A stretch of 60,000 bases of DNA from Adiantum capillus-veneris (Eukaryota > Streptophyta > Polypodiopsida > Polypodiales > Pteridaceae), in contig CM043942.1 of assembly GCA_014529385.2 (NCBI GenBank), forward strand, positions 64,391,184 to 64,451,183, in the 5' to 3' direction. The position numbers and the translations under genes were made by a program. Under the pieces are notes generated by a model that saw nothing but the letters and a program-made list of their open reading frames with translations, was not told where the DNA came from and ran no database searches. This document shows positions 49,171 through 59,477 of the stretch, piece after piece (positions within the stretch are counted from its first letter, which is position 1; each line of letters opens with the position of its first letter).

Positions 49171-49501
49171 GGTAAATGCTGCACCTGATGTGAAAAATGC
49201 TCGAAAATAGGAGAAATGGAGCGGGAACAACTTGTGCTATATAGCACAAACCGTAGAAGACTATAAGGCACCTGTTATGCAGAAAACGGCACTGACAGAA
49301 AATCTGCACAAAATGACGAAATAGCCTGTGCAGTACTGCCCGTAGTGGAAACAGAGGCCGAAATGAGCCCAAATCAAAATTCTGAGCCCAAATCAAAATA
49401 TTTATCAACCTGCAAACGCTCGCCAAAGCTCACTGAAATCGGAGAAAGTGAGCAGGCGTGTGCTGGAGCAGCTGGCGACTAAGCCCGGGAGGACGTGACC
49501 T

Positions 49502-49513
49502 GCTCAGATACCA
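49502..49513 (-). promoter_or_regulatory. element C, primer-binding site
   Basis: Minus strand reads TGGTATCTGAGC two bases inside the 5' LTR; it differs by one base from the initiator tRNA-Met complement TGGTATCAGAGC. Confidence 0.85.
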
Positions 49514-49515
49514 AT

Positions 49516-49742
49516 TGTTGGAATTAGGGTTGCAGAGAAACACACACAGCTTGGAGAAGACGAAGGAAGCTCAAGGCACACAATAGAGAGTACTTTACTT
49601 AGTGTGCAATGGAAAGATAGATAGCCCTAGAGTGATGGGCGTATATACAATGCACGGGGGAAAAAACCTCCTAAAGAGGGAAAAAATGCCCCAGTGGTCC
49701 TAGTGTGTTCACACACATCACTACCACATGTATATGGTAACA
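49516..49742 (-). repeat. element C, 5' LTR
   Basis: 227 bp, pair of 45071-45297 with 6 substitutions; followed by AATTT at 49743-49747. Confidence 0.95.
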
Positions 49743-49747
49743 AATTT

Positions 49748-51350
49748 TATCAAGGACAAATGCAAGAGAACAAGCCCATTTGAGGATCCAGACTATATAA
49801 CGGAGCATTTTCTCAAAGAAAGAATGGAGCCCTTGGAGTGAACTCAAATTAAGACCACTTTAGATGTGTGCATCAAATGAGATCACAGCTACCAAGTTTT
49901 GTGATGAAAATGGCTTGGACTTAGTTCCTTTCCACATGATTAGAGTGGATCTAGGCTCAACTCACTGAGAAACAACCAAGATTGGTGAGGTGAAACAAGA
50001 AGTGGGGATTGAAGTATAGTGTTTGTGTATCTGAGACAAGATTTCTATTAGAGATCTTACAATGGAAATTGATTCAAGCCACATCTTGGAGCAAAATAAG
50101 GAATCAAGTGATGAATGTTACTATGACACTCTTGATACTCGAGGTACGTGGATCTTCGCATAGACAATGAAAAATTAGAAGGTCATGAGAGTGATCTTGA
50201 ACACAATCAAAACAATTCTTTGATTTTTCAAACCAAAAACCTAGAAGACAACAATGTTACAGAAATAAGCGCTCAAAAAAGAGGATGAGAAACAATCCAA
50301 TGCCATATATCAAAGGGAAACAATCATACTTGAAACTAGTGGGAGCCCTTGATTGCATAAATGACAAGTTAAATAGAAAGGAAACAACACCTTCTCAGCC
50401 AAACAAATTGAAACAAAAAAAGGGACAAACAATAAAACCTCCAAAAGACGCATCAAAGACAAGCTAGTGAACCTAAATGGACAAAAGTTGAGCAAGAAAA
50501 GAAGTATAGGGAATTGAAACGCACACTTAGAGAGGTTTGGACAACAAAAATGGAAACTGATGATGAAAATGGGAAAGAATTGAGAAAGTATGGAATAAGT
50601 GTATCCTCTCATTACAAGAAGTACACTATTCATGATTGCAAAACCATCATTGAACAACCAATGAGGGAGAAGGTTGAACCAAGAAAATCTTATGTTGGAC
50701 TTGAGAATGCTAAAAGGATAGATCTAGCAAAGCCATGCAAAGAGCCTAAAGTTTCTTATATTTCTATGGATCTAACACTTGAAAAGGAAGAATTGTTGAT
50801 CTAGACGCTCAAGGAGTATAAGGATGTGTTTTCTAGGTCTTATAAAGACTTGAAAGGGGTTGATCCTTCCATTTGTCAGCATAGAACTCCCTTAAATTGT
50901 GATGCTAAGAGAAGGAGACAAAAATATTAAACTTACAATGAGACATTTGCAAAGAAAATCAAAGACGAGATTCATAAGCTAAAGGAAGGTGAGTTCATTT
51001 ACGAATAGAGCACATGGATTGGGTATCCCCAATTGTAGTGGTACCTAAAAACAATGGCAAGTTAAGAGTGTGTGTCAATCTAAATGAAGCTACTATCCAT
51101 GATAGTTATCCTCTTCCTATCAATGATCATGTCTTGAAAAGAGTAGTGGGGAAGCACACATACAACTTTTTGGATGGATTTTCAGGTTTAATCAATTGGT
51201 GATTAAACCAAAAGATTAGCACAAAACAACCTTTGTGACTCAATGGGGCATGTTTGCTTATGGGTTGATGCCATTTGGGCTGACAAATGCACTTACCACA
51301 TTCCAAAGACTCATGGATCAAGCTTTCAGATAGCTCTTGCATATATTTTT
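49748..51350 (+). pseudogene. element D, spacer and reverse transcriptase
   Basis: Continues D after C's target duplication. The first kilobase is charged text with stops (ORF 50514-50804 ends just before RT). RT starts near 50815 with EYKDVFSRSYKDLKGVDP, and after a stop the frame 51014-51202 reads WVSPIVVVPKNNGKLRVCVNL, then SYPLPINDHVLKRVVG and YNFLDGFSG, with the palm continuing in another frame (PFGLTNA-like near 51270, then FQRLMDQAF). Several stops and shifts. The family's catalytic YxDD box falls in the damaged part near 51350. Confidence 0.75.
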
Positions 51351-51769
51351 AGAAATGTGAATGTATAACTTATTTATGCACTCAATGTTATGCAAAGACC
51401 ATATAGAACACCTAAAAAAGGATTTGGGAAATTTGACACCTATCGAATCTACCTGAATCCAAGAAAATGAGTTGTCATGGTTAGGCAGGACAAGATCCTA
51501 GGTCATATTGTGTCCACAAATAGAATATCCATGCATATGGACAAAATCAAGGTGATTGTGGATATGCCACATCTAAAAATAGCGAAGGAGTTCCAATCAT
51601 TCATGGGACATTGTGGATAATACTGAAAATTTGTTTACATGTATGCAATCATTGCCAAGCCTCTCTATGGTTTGATTGTAACCTTTGATTGAGCTGGATA
51701 TTGTGAGAAATTAGTTTAAAAGTTGAAGCAACCATTGGTATCATCACCAATTCTCACGGCACCATATAA

Positions 51770-53530
51770 GAGCAAATTTTCATGTTCATGTAGATGCCTC
51801 TGTTTTTGCCATTGGATGTATCCTGGCACAACCTGGTGAGGGACTTATGGATTTTTTATGGATTTTTAATATGCTACGCTAGCCTTCAACTGAACAATGT
51901 TGAAAAAAATTACACAACTATGAAAAGGGAAGGATTGGGAATGGTTTATGTTATGAAGAAATTTTGGCATTATTTCCTAGCCAACCAATTCATTTTCTTT
52001 GCGGATAACCCAAGCACTATTGTATCTACTCAACAAGCCATGCAACACATGCCGAATAGTGAGATGGCTCATCATTTTGCTTGAGTTTGATCTCTTTAAC
52101 CTAGAAATGATACATAGGTGGAGTGATAATATATTCCTAGTTTTGTCTATAGGACAATTGTCAATAGACCATAACAAAATAGATGACAGATGCATAATTG
52201 AGCAAAGAAATCCTTTCCAACTACTTAGTGGATGACTATATGTTAGGAGTTTGGATGGCATCTTGTAGTTGTGCATCAAAGCCTTTGATATTCCTTTGTA
52301 CTTGAAGGAAGCACGTGTCATGATGGACTTTATCCATCATGGGAAAATCAAAACGTATCAAAATTTTATGAGAATGGGAGTTTTTGTCCTAGTATGAAAT
52401 TTGATGCACACATGTGTGTTAGGAATTGCAAATCATGTGCATGCATAATCAACTCACACTTTGTGCATCAAAAAATGAGTACATACCAATCTTACATGGG
52501 GAAAGCACATTCACAGCAAGTGAGAGGTCATCTTTCAACATATAAAAGGGCTAAGGCTATAATGTTTGTCAAAATTTATTGATCTACACTCTTCGTGGAT
52601 GCTGGAGCATTTGTGAAGCGGTGTGATGAGTGTCAACAAAGAACAAAAATTCCCATAAAAGGGATGAAATGCTGATGAGACTGATGGTAGGAGCACGTGT
52701 ATTTTCCAAGTAGGGTTCAAATTTTGGGTCCCATAGCACCGTCGGCTTACAGAACTCATAAAAAATATATCATAGTAGTCACATACTATTTGAACAAGTG
52801 CGTAGAAGCTAAAACCACACAAAAATATGATGCATGCACCACAATTCATTCTTATATGAAAATGTTTTCACATGTACAATCTGCCTATAGAAATTGTTAG
52901 TCATCGAGGGACATATTTTGTTAATGAAGTCATTGAGTACTTGCTTGATGAATTCATTGTCATACATAGAAAATTGGCTTCGTATCACCCACAAGATAAT
53001 GGTCAATCCAAGAGCAGCAACAAAGTCTTGTGCATAGTTCTCACTAAAATTGTGAAAAACAATAGATTGGATTGGGATCAAAAGTTTTACTCCGCTATTT
53101 GGGATTACAAAGTTGCATACAAAACTATTTTAGGGACTACATCTTATAACATGGTGTTTGGACTTAATGCAATATTACCCATAGAATTTTTGGTTCCAAC
53201 CTTGGGAGTAGCCAATAAACTTGAATGGACTAGACATGAATGGTCTGACCGTCTAATTGACTTAGAAAAGTTGCATGAAATTAAATTAAAGGCAGTGGTC
53301 ACAATATGTGCCTAAAAAAAATGCATGAAAGAGTTTCATGACAAGCGCGTAAAGTCCAAAGACATCACACTAGGGAATTATGTGCTTGTCTACACTCTTA
53401 AGCAAAAAACAAAAAATTAAAGAAGCATGGAATGGGACCATTTGTGATTCATTCCATATCACCGAGTGGGGCCATTAAGCTTACTACATTGGATGGACAG
53501 GAAATGGCAAACTAGATTAGTGGATGCAAG
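51770..53530 (+). pseudogene. element D, RNase H and integrase
   Basis: RNase H text near 51775-51835 reads VHVDASVFAIGCILAQPGEG, followed by NYEKGRIGNG. The integrase zinc finger is near 52610-52670 (CDECQQRTKIPIKGM). The core shows in ORF 52872-53315: IVSHRGTYFVNEVIEYL, then KLASYHPQDNGQ(S), the DDE region of Ty3/gypsy integrases, and VAYKTILGTTSYNMVFG and ILPIEF. Beyond a stop, FHDKRVKSKDITLGNYVLVY is the integrase C-terminal beta-barrel (GPF/Y region GMGPFVI near 53430). No chromodomain was recognised. Confidence 0.78.
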
Positions 53531-53607
53531 CTTTAAAAACATCACTTGCCGTTGACACACGCACAACTGGGCTAGAGTCTGCCATGTGTCCAGTATTCTC
53601 TTAGTGT

Positions 53608-53860
53608 AAAGGTGGAGATTTGGAGTGTGTGTGTGTGTGTGTGTGTGTTTCTCTCTCCTCCCCTACTCTTAGGGCTTGCCCCCTCCTTCATAGGGATGTG
53701 AGAGGACTTTTTGGTCTTCCCATGACCATCCAATATTTCTCAACTTTTGGCCATTGAATTATTTAATTAAATTTAAGAACCTTAGCCTATGGAAGTCTTA
53801 ATAGAGCTGAACCTTAGGCCTTCTAAGGCCCATTGAAGCACATTTCTCTTTTGCAGGCCG
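53608..53860 (+). repeat. element D, polypurine tract and partial 3' LTR (putative)
   Basis: AAAGGTGGAGATT at 53608-53620 precedes TGGAGTGTGTG, a plausible LTR start, which leads into a (GT)n run (53625-53649). The text then stays non-coding to about 53860, where copia B begins on the other strand. No second LTR copy was found. Confidence 0.45.
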
Positions 53861-53889
53861 TCCCCCTTTGGTTCCCTATTTTCCCTCCT

Positions 53890-54683
53890 TTAGATTCCTG
53901 CAGAGACCCTGCACTCGGCTTTGCATTCACATCCAAGGGAATAGAAATTGGCTTACAACCATCCATACCATACTTTGACAACATGTCCAAATCATATTGT
54001 CTCTGTGACAGTCATACACCCTCTGGAGTCCTGATCACCTCAATGCCAAGAAAGTAGCGCAACTTGCCCAAATCTTTCATTTCAAACTCCTATTTGAGAA
54101 GACCCTTCACATGGTCAATCTCCATAGCATCGTCACCCACAATAATAAGGTCATCTACATATATGGTAATAACCACAATCCCCATATCACTCTCACGTAC
54201 ATAGAGTGAATGATTAGAATGAGCTCTCCTAAAACCAATACTAACAAGGTACTTGCTAGTCCTGTCATACCATGCTCTAGAGCCATGCTTCAAACCATAC
54301 AAAGCTTTGAGAAGCCTGCATACATAATCTCGGTAACCTGGATCAACATAACCAGGTGACTGATCCATATACATTTCCTCTTGCAACTCACCATTCAAGA
54401 AGGCATTGTTTACATCCATTTGATGCATAATCCATCCTGTAGATGTAGCCACTGCTATGACAGATCTCACAGTCGTCATCTTTGCCATTGGATCAAAGGT
54501 CTCCTCATAGCCTATGCCATACGTCTGTGAATAACCCTTTGCGTCCAGCCTTGCCTTGTGACGCTCAATGTTACCATCATCCTTATGCTTGGTTTTATAC
54601 ACCCATGTACAACCAATAGCTTTCTTGCCACTTGGCAATGGCACCAACTCCCATGTGTCATTTGCTTCCAATGCAACCATCAT
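53890..54683 (-). pseudogene. element B, reverse transcriptase (truncated)
   Basis: Starts with ALEANDTWELVPLPSGKKAI, then GCTWVYKTKHKDDGNIERHK, ETFDPMAKMTTVRSVIAV, MDVNNAFLNGELQEEMYM, KALYGLKHGSRAWY and the catalytic TIYVDDLIIVGDD. TAG at 54090-54092 interrupts FEMKDLGKLRYFLGIE, and a TGA follows shortly after. Copia text persists with YGMDGCKPISIPLDVNAKPS up to about 53890, and then similarity ends. A short frameshift joins it to the upstream region near 54683. RNase H is absent. Confidence 0.9.
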
Positions 54684-56345
54684 GTGGGCTCCACATCCTG
54701 TATCACCTTAGCCATGTAGGCTTGGTGATGCGCTAGATACCCATCATAAGTCAATTTCTGAACTAGATTTTTGACTCCGTTAGATCTGCACGGTCCTTGG
54801 TCACTCCTTTGCCCTCTAGCATCTTCTTGTACTTTCCTTACACCAGGTGTCCTGAAAGCTGGAATTCCAAATTCCTCATCAAGACTTTGTTCAGAACCAT
54901 ATGAATCCATGTCTATATGTGAAAATCATGATGATGCATCAGCTATAAAGGGAGGTTCATCAACCTTTTCCTTTCCTTTTCGTAATACATTCCCTATACG
55001 TGTTGGTGGAGTAACCTGCGTACGTAGTCTACCATTCCATGGCTTCTCAATAGAGCCACGAGAAGAGGACTCTTGTGGTCCACTCAAAACCTGTGACTGT
55101 GGCCTGGCTCACATTTTGTACAACCACATCACCTTTTACATCAGCTCCAATAGTTCCATGTGCATCACTGTACCAACTGCTCATCTCATCAAAGACGTCT
55201 ACATCTCTGCTCACTCGTAATTCTCATGTAGTAGGATTGTAGCACCTTACCCCTTTTGTTCAAGGGAATATCCCACAAGAATACATTTCTCTGCTTTAGG
55301 ATCCAATTTCCTACGCAACTCATCTGGTACATGCACGTAAGCTATGCAACCAAACACTTTCAAGTGTGCCAAATCAGGCTTTGTACCTGTAAACGTCTCC
55401 TCAGGTGTTACATCATGCACTGCAGCTGTAGGTGTCCTCTTCATAATGTACACAGCTATATTTATAGCTTCAACCCAGAAATGATGAGGCATGTTCTTCT
55501 CATTCATCAATGCACGTGCAACCTCTACAATGTGCCTGTTTTTCCTTTCTGCGACCCCATTCTGTTGTGGAGTATAGCTGCATGTAAATTGCTTGCGTAT
55601 ACCATGCATTCGCAGAAAATCTGAAAAATCATTGGAGAAGTAATCTCCCCCTCCATCTGACCTCAATGTCTTGATTTGCATATCTGTCTCCTTCTCAATC
55701 ATGACTTTGAAGTCCTGAAAGTGACCAAACACTTCACTTTTGTTACGCATGAAGTAGACCCATACTTTCCTTGTATGGTCATCAATGAAAGAGACATAAT
55801 ACTTGCAACCATGTATACTTGCAGTATTGGTTGGACCCCAAACATCTGTGTGCCCCACCTCAAGTGGCTTTTTACATACATTGCGCTCATGTGGAAATGA
55901 GCCCTTTGACTGTTTTCCAAACTGGCATGCTGCACACACTTTATGGATACCATCCACCTTGAATTTGGGAAAACCTTTAACAATTTGTTTTGATTGCATG
56001 CTGCACAATCTGTGCTCATTGACATGGCCCATGCGTTTGTGCCAAATGTCAACATCAGCCACAACACCTGTGCCTTGTGCAAATAATGTAGCTTTTACCT
56101 CAGGCATGTCTACATTCAACGTAAACATTCTGCCCACACATTTGCCCTCTGTAACTAGCTTACATCCATTCTGGAAATCTTCTACATAACAGCCATTTGG
56201 ATTGAAGCGAACCTGCAAACCCTCCTCAACCATTTGTCCAATAGAAATAAGATTCTTTGTAATGTTTGGGACATGAAGTACATCTGCTAAGTACTTTGAT
56301 TTCCCACTCTTTGTATTTAGAGGTATGTCCCCTACATGAGCAATG
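54684..56345 (-). pseudogene. element B, integrase and linker to RT
   Basis: From GDIPLNTKSGKSKYLADVLH through ORF 56233-55247: a zinc motif (HKRMGHV...H...CAACQFGKQ), then the DDE core TDVWGPT, FIDDHTRKVWVYFMR, LRSDGGGDYFS, and QQNGVAERKNRHIVEVARAL, with the end VGYSLEQKG and a TAA. The linker to RT (55246-54684) stays partly open (ORF 54910-54680). The catalytic Asp, Asp and Glu positions expected for DDE appear to be kept. Frameshift near 56345 separates it from protease. Confidence 0.9.
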
Positions 56346-57440
56346 GGTGGGCTGTGTCATCTCCTGTTTGCACATAGCCTGACACATCTGGTTTGCACAT
56401 ATCTCTAAACCACTCTCCACGAGACGTCATGTGATTAGAGGCACCTGAATCCACATACCAAACATCATCTTGGGTGGAATTCTCTACAGTCATTGTATTC
56501 ATTGCATGTTGCATAACAAACATGCGCTCGCTTCTGTTGTCATCTGCATCTCTGCTAGTAGATACATAGTTGCCATGTTCTCTCTTTCCACTTGACTTCC
56601 CTTTGGACAGTCACGTGACATGTGACCTTTTTCACCACAAGTCCAACATTATCTGCTATCTGCAGTATGTTGTTGCTTTCTTGATCGTGCACCACAACCT
56701 CTTTGACTCCCCCTGCCTTGAGATTGGTTTCCCCTACCACCTGTATTGTTTTGATTTGATTGAACTTCTCGAGATTTCCCCCTACAACCACTTGGGCCTC
56801 AACCACGACCTCTACCTCTGTTGGAGTTAGAATAGAAGGCCTGTTCAGACTTATTGATGCCATGAGAAGAAGATGTGTCAAGACCAAGGTTCTTCTCCTC
56901 AAGAATAAGCATAGAAATAATAGAAGACCTGAAATGTACATACTCATCTCCTAGACCATCCAAGCATGCACGGACAATGTCATCGTCTTCCAATGAGACT
57001 TTAATAGATCCAAGAGCCTCAATCATACTCTTGATCTTCAAGGCATAATCATTGATGGAGAGGTTCTTCCTCTTAACCTGATTTAGCTCCGACGTTAGTT
57101 GAAGCTTCCTAGCCTTGGTGTTCACCTCGAACACTCTACTTAAATTTTTCCATGCAATGGCGGGGATTTCAGCATCCTGTAGATAGCCCATCATGCCATC
57201 TATGATGCTCATAGAAAGCCAATACATCACTTTTCTCTGGCCTTGTTGCCAGTCCCTCAAAGATTTTCTTTGCTCTGCCATAGCATTTGCCTCAAGAATC
57301 TTCGGTTCCTTTTCATAGTCTCCTTCTACATAGTCCCAATAACCTTTCCCTTTTAGGAAATTAGTTATTCTGAACTTCCATATAGGGTAGTTATTTTTCT
57401 CAAGCTTCTCAGTGACAATCTGACTGAAACCGTCAGACAT
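56332..57440 (-). pseudogene. element B, gag and protease
   Basis: ORF 57440-56799 is copia gag: NYPIWKFRITNFLKGKGYW, WLSMSIIDGMMGYLQDAE, LNQVKRKNLSINDYALKI, then an Arg/Gly-rich tail. TGA in the RGRGRG run and a later TAA interrupt it, but the same frame continues to a CCHC knuckle (CWTCGEKGHMSRDC). A frameshift near 56530 leads to the protease ORF 56523-56332 with DVWYVDSGASNHMTS, the D-S-G catalytic triad. Start chosen at the ATG giving MSDGFSQIV, about 290 bp downstream of the PBS. Confidence 0.9.
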
Positions 57441-57719
57441 CTTGAAGCACTAAGACAAAATAGCTGTAATCTGCAAAAACCTGCAAATTTGCTGAACCTG
57501 CTATTGTGGTATCTGTAACACTTTCTACACTCAACGAGTGTCCACAATCAAGCATACATACAACCACTGTACTTGTATCGTAAATCTCTGTATACTGCAC
57601 TTTGGAGACTTGTTCAGAAACTTGTACGAAAAACCCCAAAACTTTGGCATCTGGTACGTGGATTGCGAATGAAGAGATTGTGATGCTCTTGCTCTCTTAG
57701 CCTCTCTTGCCTGCAAGAG

Positions 57720-57731
57720 GCTCTGATACCA
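57720..57731 (-). promoter_or_regulatory. element B, primer-binding site (tRNA-iMet)
   Basis: Minus strand reads TGGTATCAGAGC immediately after the LTR with no gap. Confidence 0.95.
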
Positions 57732-58056
57732 TGTAAAGAATGAGGATGCAAGAGAGCTACACAAGACAAGCACAAAACACACAGAGATTGAAAGCTTCTT
57801 CTTCTTCTTTGCTAAGAAAAGACAGTACAAAAATGACTAAGTGCTAAAGTTGAAAAGTAGCACATATGTACATGCAGTCACTAAGTGGGAACGCGCTAGA
57901 AGCGTACTAGGCTGGCACTATAAGTGTAGTCCAGCTGTAGAATCACTGGCAGAGATCCTCTGTGTTGGTCACCTAATGCGCCAGTGAGTAAATGCCGTAA
58001 GCGGCCAAGACCCGTAGTGGATGCCAGCTCAAGATGTAGAGCTCGACATCTCAACA
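57732..58056 (-). repeat. element B, 5' LTR
   Basis: 325 bp, TGTTGAGATG...TTTACA on the minus strand; counterpart of 1-255 (plus strand). Flanked upstream by the target duplication ATTGC (58057-58061). Confidence 0.93.
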
Positions 58057-58413
58057 GCAATGTCCTCCCCTTCAATCATAGTAACTTTGTAAAGCTGTCT
58101 TTTAACACTAACTTTGCTTCTTTTGGCCCTAGATCCAAAATTACTTTCTAGAACATGCCAGGCATCATGTGCATGCTTACATTCATCTATGAACTGCACG
58201 TAGTTGTCATGCAAGGAGGTGATGATGATTCCCAATTCTTGTTCTTCTTTGGCCAAATTCTGTGCACTTGCTATGAGTGTAGATGCCCTAGTGTGCACTC
58301 CATAGAGCCTGCATGATCTATTGGCTTTGTCAACTTTTGATTATTCCCACACTTTTAATAGTTTTGAGATACTTTTGTGTGTGTTCTTTGGTGGCAGGCA
58401 AGGTATGAGACAT
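58057..58413 (-). pseudogene. gag, 5' half, of element A
   Basis: Starts at ATG 58413 (MSHTLPATKEHTQKYLKTI, then KSVGIIKS), shifts frame near 58335, and goes on DKANRSCRLYGVHTRAS, NYVQFIDECKHAHDAWHVLE, NFGSRAKRSKVSVKRQLYK, VTMIEGEDIA, typical copia gag (UBN2-like) text. It stops at the ATTGC duplication where the LTR of B begins. Its continuation, IASLVNRLK, is at 256 on the plus strand. No LTR of A was found upstream to 60000. Confidence 0.85.
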
Positions 58414-58646
58414 ACTATCACCTGAATTTACAAAATGCCCCAATGATTTTTTTAATAAAAAATACATACTAAATTTTTTAAATTACAAACTTTTGGATAG
58501 AAATGGCCAGAAATATGAATAATAACCATAATCTACATCATTTTATAACTCTGATTTCCTTGATATGAGTTTTGGTATCGGGCTATGGGGGATGGAAATG
58601 GTGAGGATCCATGGTAGCTTTAGAGGAGCGTACAGACTAGACGAGA
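58414..58646. other. AT-rich stretch upstream of A gag
   Basis: Would be the leader and PBS region of element A. A weak PBS resemblance (AACTCTGAT on the plus strand near 58546) is too degenerate to call. Confidence 0.4.
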
Positions 58647-58766
<120 letters not shown>

Positions 58767-59045
58767 AGAGAGCAGAGAGATTGGACACAAGAACCACTAT
58801 GCTTGATTGTTTATTTTGTAAAAAATCCTTACAGCTATTTGAGCCTTTAACCATGCAAAACTCCAATTTTAACTGAGGTTTCTTGCATGCCATAAGGGGA
58901 GTTTCCCATAGGGTTGACACTTGACACCGCATTTGGGCTTGTATACCCAACAATGACCAGGTTGTCAATGTTGGTGTGGTCTTTGTTGTCATTCTTGCTT
59001 TTGTTTGTGCTCCACTACTTGTACTTTGTCAAATCACACCTAGAA
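58767..59045. other. no recognisable gene
   Basis: Short anonymous stretch between the microsatellite and the helicase pseudogene. Confidence 0.5.
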
Positions 59046-59477
59046 CTATGATCCATGAAAGTCATAATTGATGAGCAACTTTATGTCCTTCACATCGAAG
59101 CCTGGAGCTGCAACATTTTTTTTTGTGATTATAGGGATATTGACAAATCTAAATTCAGAAAGAACCTAGTTTTGTTCAGCTTGACTCTTATCACCATGGG
59201 TAGATAAAGCTCCATCCATCATTTGCTCTAGTAAATCTACCAATTTTGAGTATTTCTCATTCTCAAAAACAACATCTACAATCTGTAGAATTGAATGATT
59301 GGCTTTTAGATCTTGTGAGCCAATGACAACGTTGTAAGGATTTTTCAGAAAATTGTCTGGCTAAACCTTCATAAGTTTGTCTGTCATGCAAAATTTGGGA
59401 GATAATTTTTTTGATTTGAGGTTCAAAACCCATGTTCATCAAAGGACAAGATATGTAACCCTGTGAAGGTTGGTTTG
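59046..59477 (-). pseudogene. DEAD-box RNA helicase pseudogene (DBP2/RH20-like)
   Basis: Minus strand, in order: RVTYLVL (just before motif II), MGFEPQIKKIISQI, HDRQT, LARQF, PYNVVIGSQDLKAN, VDVVFENEKYSKLVDLLEQM, then MDGALSTHGDKSQAE, VLSEF, NVAAPGFDVKDIKLLINYDF and HGS before a TAG. This is the same order as the DDX5/DBP2 group of plant helicases (RH20-like). Three blocks known in the family are cleanly missing: DEADRML after LVL, the SAT-containing block after RQT, and the stretch between the two MDG words. Frameshifts and stops are also present. No intron is visible across these blocks, so a processed copy is likely. It is the only clear host-gene relic in the window. Confidence 0.8.

Larger units (their letters stand above)
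45071..49742 (-). mobile_element. element C: Ty1/copia retrotransposon, nearly complete, minus strand
   Basis: 4672 bp with 227-bp LTRs (45071-45297 and 49516-49742) that differ at 6 positions (2.6%), a PBS, a polypurine tract and an AATTT target duplication. Order from right to left: gag, zinc knuckle, protease, integrase, RT, RNase H. It is inserted in gypsy element D. The damage is limited: one 1-bp deletion in gag, a stop at 46742-46744, a deletion of the first part of RT, and one more stop/shift at the deletion edge. It is the youngest datable insertion in the window. Confidence 0.95.
44650..53860 (+). mobile_element. element D: decayed Ty3/gypsy retrotransposon, interrupted by C
   Basis: Plus-strand gypsy remnant: protease (44659-44874), then text leading to AATTT at 45066-45070 where copia C is inserted, resuming after the duplicated AATTT at 49748. 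RT lies at about 50815-51350, RNase H at about 51770-52080, integrase at about 52400-53530, then a polypurine tract (53608-53620) and a possible LTR start at 53621. RT words (EYKDVFSRSYKDLKGVDP, TYNETFAKKIKDEIHKLKE) match element F closely. gag is missing; the left edge abuts gypsy G on the opposite strand at about 44640. The right edge is cut at about 53860-53890 by element B. Confidence 0.82.
53890..58056 (-). mobile_element. element B: Ty1/copia retrotransposon, 5' part, minus strand
   Basis: Reads from its 5' LTR (58056-57732) through PBS, gag, protease, integrase and RT, then breaks off abruptly near 53890, shortly after the YVDD box. The missing 3' part (rest of RT, RNase H, polypurine tract) is not left of the break in the same orientation. 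Its 3' LTR is at 1-255 on the plus strand with the same ATTGC duplication. At least four frameshifts or stops lie in the coding part. Confidence 0.9.
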
